A stretch of DNA of 56,661 bases from an uncultured Lachnospiraceae bacterium (GTDB lineage: Bacteria > Bacillota > Clostridia > Lachnospirales > Lachnospiraceae). Below, in pieces: positions 41,451-49,176 of this stretch. The position numbers were made by a program, and so were the translations under genes. The notes under the pieces are model-generated. The model had not been told where the DNA came from. It saw only the letters and a list, made by a program, of their open reading frames with translations, and did not search any database. Each line of letters starts with the position of its first letter. Positions within the stretch are counted from its first letter, which is position 1. The stretch lies in the NCBI GenBank assembly GCA_947363565.1, contig CANAPP010000017.1, forward strand, positions 1 to 56,661, in the 5' to 3' direction.

Positions 41451-42737
41451 TTATTTATTTTCCAGAATCTTATCGATGCTTACCAGTTTCACGCAGAGGA
41501 TGAAGATCTCTCCTGCCAGCGTAAGCTCTTCAAGGGTCGGGTAAGAAGGAGCGATACGGATGTTGCTGTCCTTCGGGTCCTTCCCGTAGGGGAAGGTGGC
41601 GCCCGCATCAGTCATCACAAGTCCGGCTTCTTTTGCTTTGGCTACGATTTTTTTCGCACAGCCGTCCATGGAATCAAAGGAAATAAAGTAGCCGCCTCTC
41701 GGAGCGATCCACGAACCGATGCCAAGTCCGCCAAGCTCCTCTTCGAGAGAGGAGAGGATGGCGTCGAATTTGGGGCGCATAATGGCCGCATGGCGTTTCA
41801 TGTGGTTTACCATGCCAGAGATGTCTCCGAAAAACCGGGCGTGCCTTAACTGGTTCACCTTGTCGTGGCCGATGGTCTGTATCTGCATCTGCCTGCGGAT
41901 CTCCTTCAGATTCTCGTCGGACGCGGCGATCGCGGCGATGCCGGAGCCGGGGAAGCTGATCTTGGAAGTGGAGGAGAACTTGTAGACCATGTTCGGGTTC
42001 CCTTCTTTCTTGCATTCCATCAGGATCTCGATCAGGTAATCCTGTTTATCGTCATACAGATGATGGATGCCGTAAGCATTGTCCCAGAATATCCGGAAAT
42101 CCTCTGCGGCCGGCTTAAGCGCAGCGAAGCGGTGGACAGTCTCGTCGGAGTAGGTGATGCCCTGAGGGTTGGAATACTTCGGCACGCACCAGATTCCTTT
42201 GATGGCCGGGTCTTCGCTTACCAGCTTCTCTACGATATCCATATCAGGGCCGGTGGGCGTCATGGGTACATTGACCATCTCGATCCCGAAATATTCAGTG
42301 ATGGCAAAATGCCTGTCATACCCTGGAACCGGGCATAAGAATTTCACCTTGTCAAGCCTGCACCAGGGAGTGCTTCCCAGTACGCCGTGGGTCATGCAGC
42401 GAGAAATCGTATCAAACATCACATTCAGGCTGGAGTTGCCAAAGATAACGATATTGTCCTTCGGAACTTCCATCATGTCGGCAAGAAGCTGCTTCGCCTC
42501 ACGGATGCCGTCGAGCACGCCGTAATTGCGGCAGTCCACGCCCTCCTCACAGGTAAGCTTGGAACTGCTGGTGAGGACATCCATCATCTCCATGGAAAGA
42601 TTAAGCTGCTCGGCGGACGGCTTGCCGCGTGACATATCCAGTTTCAGATTCTTCGCCTTCGCTTCCGCAAACTGTGCCTCAAGCTGCTCCTTTAACTCCA
42701 GTAACTCTTCTTTCGATAATTCATTATATGCTGCCAC
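41451..42737 (-). CDS. Aminotransferase class I/II, aspartate-type (Asp_aminotransf/MocR group)
   Basis: The product has 428 residues. LDMSRGKPSAEQLNLS and CRNYGVLDGIREAKQLLADM open the domain, NPQGITYSDETV is the substrate loop, and the PLP-binding Lys259 lies in SSTSKISFPGSG. RIAPSYP holds the carboxylate-binding Arg. Such enzymes use aspartate or broad amino donors. Start GTG 42737 is eight bases after GGAGG; the ATGs at 42755 and 42752 contain or precede that site. It has its own minus-strand promoter. Confidence 0.9.
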   Translation of the reverse strand: MAAYNELSKEELLELKEQLEAQFAEAKAKNLKLDMSRGKPSAEQLNLSMEMMDVLTSSSKLTCEEGVDCRNYGVLDGIREAKQLLADMMEVPKDNIVIFGNSSLNVMFDTISRCMTHGVLGSTPWCRLDKVKFLCPVPGYDRHFAITEYFGIEMVNVPMTPTGPDMDIVEKLVSEDPAIKGIWCVPKYSNPQGITYSDETVHRFAALKPAAEDFRIFWDNAYGIHHLYDDKQDYLIEILMECKKEGNPNMVYKFSSTSKISFPGSGIAAIAASDENLKEIRRQMQIQTIGHDKVNQLRHARFFGDISGMVNHMKRHAAIMRPKFDAILSSLEEELGGLGIGSWIAPRGGYFISFDSMDGCAKKIVAKAKEAGLVMTDAGATFPYGKDPKDSNIRIAPSYPTLEELTLAGEIFILCVKLVSIDKILENK

Positions 42738-42779
42738 TTTTATAACCTCCATCATATGTTCAAAATCTCAACGTTTATT

Positions 42780-42807
42780 ATTCTATCATATTTTGACGGT
42801 TCGTCAA
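42780..42807 (-). promoter_or_regulatory. Promoter of the aminotransferase gene with palindrome on the -35
   Basis: On the minus strand TTGACG (42807-42802), 16 bp, TAGAAT (42785-42780), with TGA before the -10. TTGACG-GTT-CGTCAA (42793-42807), a perfect 6-bp palindrome, covers the -35 and could be an operator. The rest of the 42738-43089 gap is A/T-rich and holds only the opposing promoter at 43008. Confidence 0.55.
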
Positions 42808-43007
42808 TGTTTTCCTGCAAAAAAAATATAAAATATATGAAGTAAAGGGATTTGGTTTTAGCACATGTTATAAATATGAATTTATCGAAATGACATTATT
42901 CAAAAAACTGTTATTTTGCATTTAAAAGTCAAAATAGACTGATAAATATGGGACAAAAAAAGACAAGTAAAAAAACAGATGAAAAAAGAGAAAAATGAAA
43001 TTACAGA

Positions 43008-43036
43008 TTGAATAGTAAAAAGGATTTTGCTATAAT
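43008..43036 (+). promoter_or_regulatory. Promoter of the secreted protein gene
   Basis: TTGAAT (43008-43013), 17 bp, TGC-TATAAT (43028-43036), an extended -10. The ATG is 54 bases downstream of the -10. Confidence 0.75.
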
Positions 43037-43089
43037 GTTTATAGCATTGGTGACAATATGCATAATACTAAACGAAGGAGAGCAAGGGT

Positions 43090-44484
43090 ATGAAGAAAAG
43101 AATGAGTAAAGTCTTATCTATTCTGTTGGCTTCTGCACTCATGGTGTCAACTGGGGGCGTTGTGCAGGCAGCAGATGTGGAAGATGCTGCAGTGCAGGTG
43201 CAGGCAGCAGAGGGCGAGGCAGCACCGGCGGAGGACGTGGCAGAGGCGGCACCGGCAGAGGAGCTTCAGGAGGAAGTGCCCGCAGTAGTTGAGGAAAAGG
43301 TTGAAGCAGAGGAAGTAAAGAAAGAAGAAACGAAAGCAGAGACTCCGGTTGAGGAAGCACCGGAGATGGATGTAAACGTTCTGTCGGCAGGCGGCGGTGA
43401 GCTGGAAGCGATAGAGGGGACGGATGTGTCCGGAGATTTGGATGCACAGTATGTTACGTCTAAAGATATACCGGTGAAGACGGCGGTAACCGGGGATGAG
43501 ACGATGACGGCAGAAGAAATGGCGGTAATCCAGTATACACAAGATGATGTGAAAGGTGAGAAATATTGCGGATACAGCCAGCCGTATAACGCTCCAGCAA
43601 AAGGTATATTGCGGATTGGTGTTATGGTTGGTTCAGGAGAAAGAACAGTTTACTATGGTGTATTTAAAGATGCAGAGATGACACAGGAAGTTGAGGATGC
43701 AGCTGATTTTGTAACAGCATCTGATACAAACGGAAGGATTAAGAGCTTTAGGATTCCGGCTGCGGGAACTTATTATATTGGTGTTTATTCTACTCGTCCA
43801 AGTAGTTCTCCGGTCAATCAGATAGTTGGAGCTGCAGCTATTTTTTATAATGGCGGCGACCGTGCAATCAACAATAGGCAGATGGTTGTTGTGGGGCAGA
43901 AAGATGCACAGACTAATTATTTTAAATATAAAGCGATAAAGACCGGATATTTGAGGGTTGAAGGAGACACATCCTCCTCAAGGGTAGCTCTTTGTAACAG
44001 TTCAAAGAAAGCATTGTCTGGAGATACATATTTTAGCAAATTCCCGACTTACGGTGTAACGAAAGGTAAGACATATTATATTAGAATACAGTCTGGTTCT
44101 TCTTCTCTTGGTTACAGATTCAAGATTAATAATGCCGGAATTTCCGAAAAGAGCGGAAAGACCAGAGCTAAAGCGGTTAACGTAAAAAAAGGCAAAACCG
44201 TAAAAGGTACTATCCAGGCAGGCAGCAGCCAGGCAGATTGGTATAAGTTTAAGCTTACCGGAAAGAAGAAAGTGACGATTAGTTTAACCACCGGTTCCAA
44301 CGATGCGTTAAAGGTTATCGTTTACAAGGGCGGCAAACAGGTTGGCAATGGTTCAAGAACTATTTATAACAATGCCGAAGGAAAGCTGTATTCCACGACT
44401 AAATGGTCAAAGGGAACCTACTACATTCAGATTAAGAGAGCGAATTCCAAATCTTCCGGTTATTATACTTTAAAGTGGAGATAA
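43090..44484 (+). CDS. Secreted protein with PPC-like beta domains
   Basis: The product has 464 residues. A signal peptide (1-27, cleavage near VQA-AD) is followed by an Ala/Glu/Pro/Val-rich low-complexity stretch (about 28-110), perhaps a wall spacer. The rest is beta-rich; the last 110 residues (AVNVKKGKTVKGTI to GYYTLKW) match the bacterial pre-peptidase C-terminal domain pattern, and a similar repeat is seen around 275-355. No sortase motif or catalytic site is visible. The middle is A/T-richer than its neighbours. AAGGAGAGCAAGGGT precedes the ATG. Function is unknown; adhesion or sugar binding is possible. Confidence 0.72.
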   Translation: MKKRMSKVLSILLASALMVSTGGVVQAADVEDAAVQVQAAEGEAAPAEDVAEAAPAEELQEEVPAVVEEKVEAEEVKKEETKAETPVEEAPEMDVNVLSAGGGELEAIEGTDVSGDLDAQYVTSKDIPVKTAVTGDETMTAEEMAVIQYTQDDVKGEKYCGYSQPYNAPAKGILRIGVMVGSGERTVYYGVFKDAEMTQEVEDAADFVTASDTNGRIKSFRIPAAGTYYIGVYSTRPSSSPVNQIVGAAAIFYNGGDRAINNRQMVVVGQKDAQTNYFKYKAIKTGYLRVEGDTSSSRVALCNSSKKALSGDTYFSKFPTYGVTKGKTYYIRIQSGSSSLGYRFKINNAGISEKSGKTRAKAVNVKKGKTVKGTIQAGSSQADWYKFKLTGKKKVTISLTTGSNDALKVIVYKGGKQVGNGSRTIYNNAEGKLYSTTKWSKGTYYIQIKRANSKSSGYYTLKWR

Positions 44485-44553
44485 ACCGAGATAGCCGGCA
44501 AATAAGTAAGAAATCACTGATACTACAAAATTCATAAGCTCTGACAAATAATC

Positions 44554-44586
44554 AAGGAGCTGTTGCCAAAGCAGCAGCTCCTTTTT
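44554..44586 (+). terminator. Terminator after the secreted protein gene
   Basis: A 12-bp stem (44554-44565 with 44572-44583, one G-T pair) with a 6-base loop CCAAAG and TTTTT behind it. It separates this gene from the convergent 116-residue gene. Confidence 0.88.
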
Positions 44587-44598
44587 GACCGTTAATTC

Positions 44599-44949
44599 CT
44601 ATATTTCCCCGCAGTATTTCCGGTAATCTTCTTCAAATCCATCCATCTGCCTGAAAAGAGCGTTCATCTCAGCATCGGATAGTCCATCGAGAAGAGCATT
44701 AAGATCCGCGTTTATCTTAGCCGGATTATACGGAACCTCCAGGGCAAAGTCAGCGTAGGCCCGGATTTTCTGAAAATACATCTTCGTTTCCGGTTCTTCT
44801 TTTGCCTGCCGGCTCATGCGGTACATAAATACGCAGTCAGCGGCATTCTCATCGGTACATTCCTTGCAGATCCATTTCCCCAAAAAATAATGCGTCCCTT
44901 TAAGCTCATAGAGAAAGCCCGGATATTTTAAAATGCGTTCTGCTGTCAT
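44599..44949 (-). CDS. Hypothetical cytosolic protein, 116 residues
   Basis: I recognise no family. The product is acidic and mostly helical, with three cysteines near the N-terminal third (KWICKECTDENAADCVF) that could bind a metal, and C-terminal helices rich in Asp and Glu. There is no signal peptide or membrane helix. AGGAGGAGGATTGCT gives a very strong ribosome binding site. A minus-strand promoter with an overlapping palindrome stands at 44992-45020. It may be acquired or regulatory; nothing adjacent explains it. Confidence 0.6.
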   Translation of the reverse strand: MTAERILKYPGFLYELKGTHYFLGKWICKECTDENAADCVFMYRMSRQAKEEPETKMYFQKIRAYADFALEVPYNPAKINADLNALLDGLSDAEMNALFRQMDGFEEDYRKYCGEI

Positions 44950-44991
44950 AGCAATCCTCCTCCTGTCTGTATTGTGTGTTATCCTGTAATC

Positions 44992-45020
44992 ATTATCGCT
45001 GAAAATGAGAGCATTTTCAA
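44992..45020 (-). promoter_or_regulatory. Promoter of the 116-residue gene with 8-bp palindrome
   Basis: On the minus strand TTGAAA (45020-45015), 17 bp, GATAAT (44997-44992). A perfect TGAAAATG-N4-CATTTTCA palindrome (45000-45019) covers the spacer and -35. Its TGAAA...TTTCA form is again of the kind bound by RpiR-like proteins (inference). Confidence 0.5.
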
Positions 45021-45067
45021 CGGCTGTTTTGATAAAAATAAGAAAGAGTGATTACCGTAAAAATCTG

Positions 45068-45096
45068 TTGACATTGAAAGGGAATAATGTTAAATT
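45068..45096 (+). promoter_or_regulatory. Promoter of the second alpha-galactosidase gene
   Basis: TTGACA (45068-45073), 17 bp, TGT-TAAATT (45088-45096). The same TAAATT -10 with TG is used at 47718. The ATG lies 41 bases downstream of the -10. Confidence 0.6.
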
Positions 45097-45137
45097 CGTC
45101 ATATTGATGAAAATTAACAGGTGGAGGGCATAAGAAG

Positions 45138-47333
45138 ATGGCGATTAGATATGAGGAAGAGCAAAGAATATTTAAACTGGATACGAAACAGACCACGTAC
45201 ATGATCGGGCTGACGCCGGAAGGATATGTGGGACATGCGTACTACGGAGATTACGTGGAGAGCAAGGATGCCTCCTATCTGCTGCGGACAGGAGAACGTC
45301 CCTTTACGCCGTCGAAGCTTCCGAGGGAGAAGTCTTCTTTTCTCGATTTTTTCCCTATGGAGTATCCTACGGGGGGAATCGGGGATTACCGGGAGAGCTG
45401 CCTTGATGTCAGAGGCGAGGCGGGAAGCCGGGGATGCGAGATTTTGTATGATTCCTATACGATCAGGAAGGGAAAGCCGAAGCTTAAGGGCCTGCCGGCA
45501 TCTTTCGGGACGGAGGATGAGGCGGATACTTTAGAGCTTGTCTGCGTGGACAAGGTACTGGATCTTAAAGTTATCCTTTCCTATTCGGTCTTTGAGGAGG
45601 AAGACATTATCACAAGGAATGTCAGGTTGATCAACGAGGGGAAGGAGCACCTCCGGATTGAAAAAGTGCTTTCGGCCTGCCTGGACATGGACGATGAGGA
45701 ATTCGAGATGGTCACGCTGGTTGGCGGATGGGCGAGAGAGCGGGGGATCCAGAGAAGGAGGCTGGCCTATGGAAAGCAGATGGTGTCCTCGGCAAAAGGG
45801 GAATCAAGCCATCAGGAGCACCCTTTCCTGGCTCTTGTTACGCCACAGACGACGGAGCAGCAAGGGCGCGTATATGCCATGAACTTTGTGTATTCTGGTA
45901 ATTTTATCGCAGAGACGGAGCTAAACCAGCATGACGCGGTGCGCATGGTCATGGGGATAAACGGTGAGGATTTCTGTTGGAATCTGCGGGGAGGCGAAGA
46001 ATTCCAGGCGCCGGAGGTTGTGCTTACTTTTTCCGGCGAAGGGTTTGGAAAGATGAGCCGTTCTTTCCATGATTTCTATCGGAAGCATCTGATACGAAGC
46101 CCGTACCTGCACAAAAAAAGGCCGGTGCTGATCAACAACTGGGAGGCGACGTATTTTGACTTTAATACGGAAAAACTTCTGGATATCGCCAGGGAGGCGA
46201 AGAAGGCAGGAATCGAGATGCTTGTCATGGACGACGGCTGGTTTGGAAAGCGCGATAATGACGACAGCTCTCTGGGGGACTGGACGGTAAATGAGGATAA
46301 GCTTAAAGGCGGCCTTGAATATCTGGTGGAACAGGTAAGGGAAATCGGTCTTGAGTTCGGCATCTGGTTTGAGCCGGAGATGCTCTCGCCGGATTCCGCG
46401 TTGTACCGGGAGCATCCGGAGTGGGCAATCCATATCCCGGGAAGGCAGGCGACCCAGAGCAGGGCGCAGTATGTACTGGATCTGTCCAACCCTGAGGTAG
46501 TGGATTATGCCTATGAGTGCGTGGCAAAGATATTAAGGAGTGCGCCCATCTCCTATGTGAAATGGGATATGAACCGCCAGTTGAGCGACTTAGGAAGCAG
46601 CTACCTTTGCCGGGATTCCCAGCAGGAGTTATTTCATCGGTATGTGCTTGGGCTTTATGAGATGCAGGAACGCCTGGTGACAGAGTTCCCGAACTTGCTT
46701 CTTGAGAACTGTTCCAGCGGCGGCGGGCGGTTTGACCCGGGGATGCTCTATTACAGCCCGCAGATCTGGTGCAGTGATGATACGGATGCCGTGGAGCGGC
46801 TGGCAATCCAGGAGGGTACGGCGCTTGTTTATCCGCTGTCTGCGATGGGCGCCCATGTAAGCGACTGCCCGAACCATATGACAGGCCGGGTGACGCCGTT
46901 TGAGACCAGGGGACATGTGGCTCTTGCCGGAACCTTTGGCTATGAGCTGGATATCACGAAGATTCCGGAAAAAGAACGGGAGATGATCCCGGGGCAGATC
47001 AAAGATTACCACAGGTATAATGAGTTGATAAGGGAAGGCGATTATTACCGGATTGCGTCCTACAGGGAGAATCATAAGTATGACTGTTATCTTGTGGCAG
47101 CGAAGGATAAGAGCGAGGCGCTGATGACTTTCGTCCAGGTGCAATGTGTTCCCTCTTTCCATGGAAAGAAGATCAGGCTCCTGGGGCTTGATGGCAAGGC
47201 AGCGTACAGGCTGGAAGGGACGGAGCAGGTATACGCAGGGGAAATGCTGATGAAGGGCGGATTTATCATTGATTTCATGCAGGGCGATGCCGTGAGCAGG
47301 CTGTATCATTTTGTGCGTCAGGATGAAATGTAA
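45138..47333 (+). CDS. Alpha-galactosidase, GH36 (second copy)
   Basis: The product has 731 residues and the same domain order as the enzyme at 30986-33214: N-domain, barrel with nucleophile Asp477 (KWDMNRQ) and acid/base Asp547 (CSDDTDAVER), 70 residues apart, then a C-terminal beta domain. NNWEATYFDFN and MDDGWFGKRDNDDSS are conserved. No signal peptide. The two copies are clearly related but differ widely outside the motifs, so they are not recent duplicates. No regulator is adjacent. GGTGGAGGGCATAAGAAG precedes the ATG. Confidence 0.93.
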   Translation: MAIRYEEEQRIFKLDTKQTTYMIGLTPEGYVGHAYYGDYVESKDASYLLRTGERPFTPSKLPREKSSFLDFFPMEYPTGGIGDYRESCLDVRGEAGSRGCEILYDSYTIRKGKPKLKGLPASFGTEDEADTLELVCVDKVLDLKVILSYSVFEEEDIITRNVRLINEGKEHLRIEKVLSACLDMDDEEFEMVTLVGGWARERGIQRRRLAYGKQMVSSAKGESSHQEHPFLALVTPQTTEQQGRVYAMNFVYSGNFIAETELNQHDAVRMVMGINGEDFCWNLRGGEEFQAPEVVLTFSGEGFGKMSRSFHDFYRKHLIRSPYLHKKRPVLINNWEATYFDFNTEKLLDIAREAKKAGIEMLVMDDGWFGKRDNDDSSLGDWTVNEDKLKGGLEYLVEQVREIGLEFGIWFEPEMLSPDSALYREHPEWAIHIPGRQATQSRAQYVLDLSNPEVVDYAYECVAKILRSAPISYVKWDMNRQLSDLGSSYLCRDSQQELFHRYVLGLYEMQERLVTEFPNLLLENCSSGGGRFDPGMLYYSPQIWCSDDTDAVERLAIQEGTALVYPLSAMGAHVSDCPNHMTGRVTPFETRGHVALAGTFGYELDITKIPEKEREMIPGQIKDYHRYNELIREGDYYRIASYRENHKYDCYLVAAKDKSEALMTFVQVQCVPSFHGKKIRLLGLDGKAAYRLEGTEQVYAGEMLMKGGFIIDFMQGDAVSRLYHFVRQDEM

Positions 47334-47361
47334 ATTTTGCGCGCACTGTCCATACAGGTCT

Positions 47362-47389
47362 TTGCATTTGAATGGATGTCTGCTATAAT
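47362..47389 (+). promoter_or_regulatory. Promoter of the 49-residue microprotein gene
   Basis: TTGCAT (47362-47367), 16 bp, TGC-TATAAT (47381-47389). Compare TTGCAC-N17-TATAAT at 30005. Confidence 0.72.
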
Positions 47390-47433
47390 AAAATTGTCAG
47401 ATAGAAAATGGCACACATAAAGGTGGTGAGAAT

Positions 47434-47583
47434 ATGCCGACAAATGCAGAGGTTATTGAAAGCCTGGCGCGCAAATTGGAAAGGGTAAGGATCTTAAATG
47501 ATCTTAAAGAGTGCAAAACCTTAGAAGAATATCAGGAACTCACGAAAAAATATGAGGCATTATGCAATGACGACAAAGCATAA
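47434..47583 (+). CDS. 49-residue microprotein starting MPTN
   Basis: The product is 49 residues: MPTNAEVIESLARKLERV, then a short acidic turn and a helix EEYQELTKKYEALCND. It is predicted to be helical. AAAGGTGGTGAGAAT stands upstream, nearly the same as at the gene at 30086. I recognise no family; a faint likeness to Spo0E-type two-helix proteins was considered but the SQELD signature is lacking. It has its own promoter and terminator, which argues that it is real. Confidence 0.55.
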   Translation: MPTNAEVIESLARKLERVRILNDLKECKTLEEYQELTKKYEALCNDDKA

Positions 47584-47616
47584 GTAAAACGGAATAATTA
47601 ATGGATAAAGCTGACA

Positions 47617-47661
47617 GGTGTAAGGCTCTGTATTGGAAAATGGAGCCTTGCATCTTTTTTA
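47617..47661 (+). terminator. Terminator of the 49-residue microprotein gene
   Basis: GGTGTAAGGCTC (47617-47628) pairs with GAGCCTTGCATC (47643-47654) with G-T pairs, followed by six T. Confidence 0.8.
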
Positions 47662-47694
47662 GTTATGGTAAATTAAAAACATACGATAAATTAG

Positions 47695-47723
47695 TTGACA
47701 TTTAGCTAAAAAGATGATAAATT
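47695..47723 (+). promoter_or_regulatory. Promoter of the SBP-like / yesL / mutase genes
   Basis: TTGACA (47695-47700), 17 bp, TGA-TAAATT (47715-47723). Confidence 0.65.
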
Positions 47724-47752
47724 TCAATTAAATATATTTGTGTGGTGATAAT

Positions 47753-48484
47753 ATGCCGGATTTACAAAAGAAGACTGCGCTGGATGATGATGCCAGTATT
47801 TACAGAACAGACAGGAGCAGGACGGAAAAGCAGAAATGGGAAGAGATGGATAAGAAGCAGAGAAGGCAGTATTTTGCAGACTATTATCTCGGAAAGATGC
47901 TTGGTATGGCAGCAGGGATTTTTGCGTTATTTTTTCTTTCGTGGCATTTTTTGAAGCCGGCGGATGAAACGGTTTTGTATGTGGCGGTTGTGGATGAATC
48001 GCTGGATAAAGAGAAACTTGAAGAGATGACGGAGGATTTGTGTGAGAGGTTCGGCGCGGATGGAAAGCATAAAAAGGTTCTGATCGATGATACGTTTTTT
48101 ATGAAGGATGACGCACTGACCCGTATGGAGGTCTACCTGCACAGCAGGCAGCTTGATGCGGTCATCGCTGACGAGACGGTGTGGAGGGAGCTTGCCGGGT
48201 ACGGATTTTTTCAACAACTGGATGAGATGCCGGATGAGTTTTTCGAGGAGTCGGGTGATACCTATGAATTTTTGGAGACAGAAGGGTATCTGGACAGTGA
48301 AGATATTTCTTTTGAGGATCATGAGGTAGGGATGGGAAAAAAGGCGCCTTACGGTGTATCTCTTGCGGGCAGCAGGCGTTTTAAAGAGATGAAAGCGTAT
48401 ATGGAACATCCGGTGTTTGCTGTTGCAAGGGGGACGGAAAATGAAGAGCGGGCAGAGCTTTTTCTTGAATATCTGATGGAATGA
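47753..48484 (+). CDS. Membrane-anchored protein resembling a truncated solute-binding protein
   Basis: The product has 243 residues. A charged cytoplasmic N-terminus (about 1-45), one transmembrane helix (about 50-70), then an outside domain of about 170 residues. Segments such as HSRQLDAVIADETVWRELAGY and FFQQLDEMPDEFF recall the ligand-site loop of family 1 sugar-binding proteins, but the second lobe is short and there is no lipobox. A role as sensor or regulatory binding protein is possible (inference). ATG 47753 has GGTGATAAT upstream. yesL follows after 12 bp. Confidence 0.6.
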   Translation: MPDLQKKTALDDDASIYRTDRSRTEKQKWEEMDKKQRRQYFADYYLGKMLGMAAGIFALFFLSWHFLKPADETVLYVAVVDESLDKEKLEEMTEDLCERFGADGKHKKVLIDDTFFMKDDALTRMEVYLHSRQLDAVIADETVWRELAGYGFFQQLDEMPDEFFEESGDTYEFLETEGYLDSEDISFEDHEVGMGKKAPYGVSLAGSRRFKEMKAYMEHPVFAVARGTENEERAELFLEYLME

Positions 48485-48496
48485 GGAGGTGTGCAT

Positions 48497-49141
48497 ATGG
48501 CGGTAAAGGATATATTTCAATCGGACAATCTGTTCAGTGAAGTGATGACGAAGATTTTTGATATTCTTCTGCTGAATTTACTGTGGCTTTTGTGTTCTCT
48601 TCCGGCAGTGACTTTCGGCGCATCCACGACGGCTTTGTATGCTGTGATGATGAAGCTTGTGCGGGGCGAAGAAAACGGGATAGTGAAAAGTTTTTTCAGG
48701 TCTTTTCGGCAGAATTTCCGGCAATCGCTTCCGGTCACGGCGCTTCTTTTTATCTTTGGGGCGGTCCTGGCGGTTGATTTTCATGTGCTGGGACGGACAG
48801 GGACAAAGGGCGCATCTGTAATGTATGGAGGGTGCATAGCGCTTTTTATCTTCGGTGCGGGAGTGTTCGGGTATGTGTTCCCGCTGCTTGCAAAGTTTGA
48901 GAACACGGTGAAAAATACGCTGGTCAACGGGGCGAAGATTGCGGTGACCCATCTGTGGCAGACCGCGGTCATGATCTTGATCAATAGTGCGCCGCTGGTA
49001 TGGTTTTTGATATCGCCCGATACATTTTCAGTGATTTTCTGGCTCTGGGTGTTTGTGGGGGAAGGTGTGTCAGCCTTCATGATCGCAAAGATCGTGGTGC
49101 GGGTGTTTGATGCCTTCATCCCGGAAAGAAACGAGGATTAA
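48497..49141 (+). CDS. YesL family (DUF624) membrane protein
   Basis: The product has 214 residues. The DUF624 start SEVMTKIFDILLLNLLWLL and the LPAVTFGASTTALYAVMMKLVRGE segment are clear, with five or six hydrophobic helices. YesL proteins often lie beside sugar ABC importers and GH genes; the function is unknown. ATG 48497 follows GAGGAGGTGTGCAT. A typical partner of the solute-binding-like gene before it. Confidence 0.9.
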   Translation: MAVKDIFQSDNLFSEVMTKIFDILLLNLLWLLCSLPAVTFGASTTALYAVMMKLVRGEENGIVKSFFRSFRQNFRQSLPVTALLFIFGAVLAVDFHVLGRTGTKGASVMYGGCIALFIFGAGVFGYVFPLLAKFENTVKNTLVNGAKIAVTHLWQTAVMILINSAPLVWFLISPDTFSVIFWLWVFVGEGVSAFMIAKIVVRVFDAFIPERNED

Positions 49142-49176
49142 CAAGAACTTATATAAAAATGAAGGAGGATATGACG

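Noticed and set aside
41343-41849. 168-codon plus-strand ORF after radA
   Set aside because: Antisense to the aminotransferase gene and crosses the terminator.
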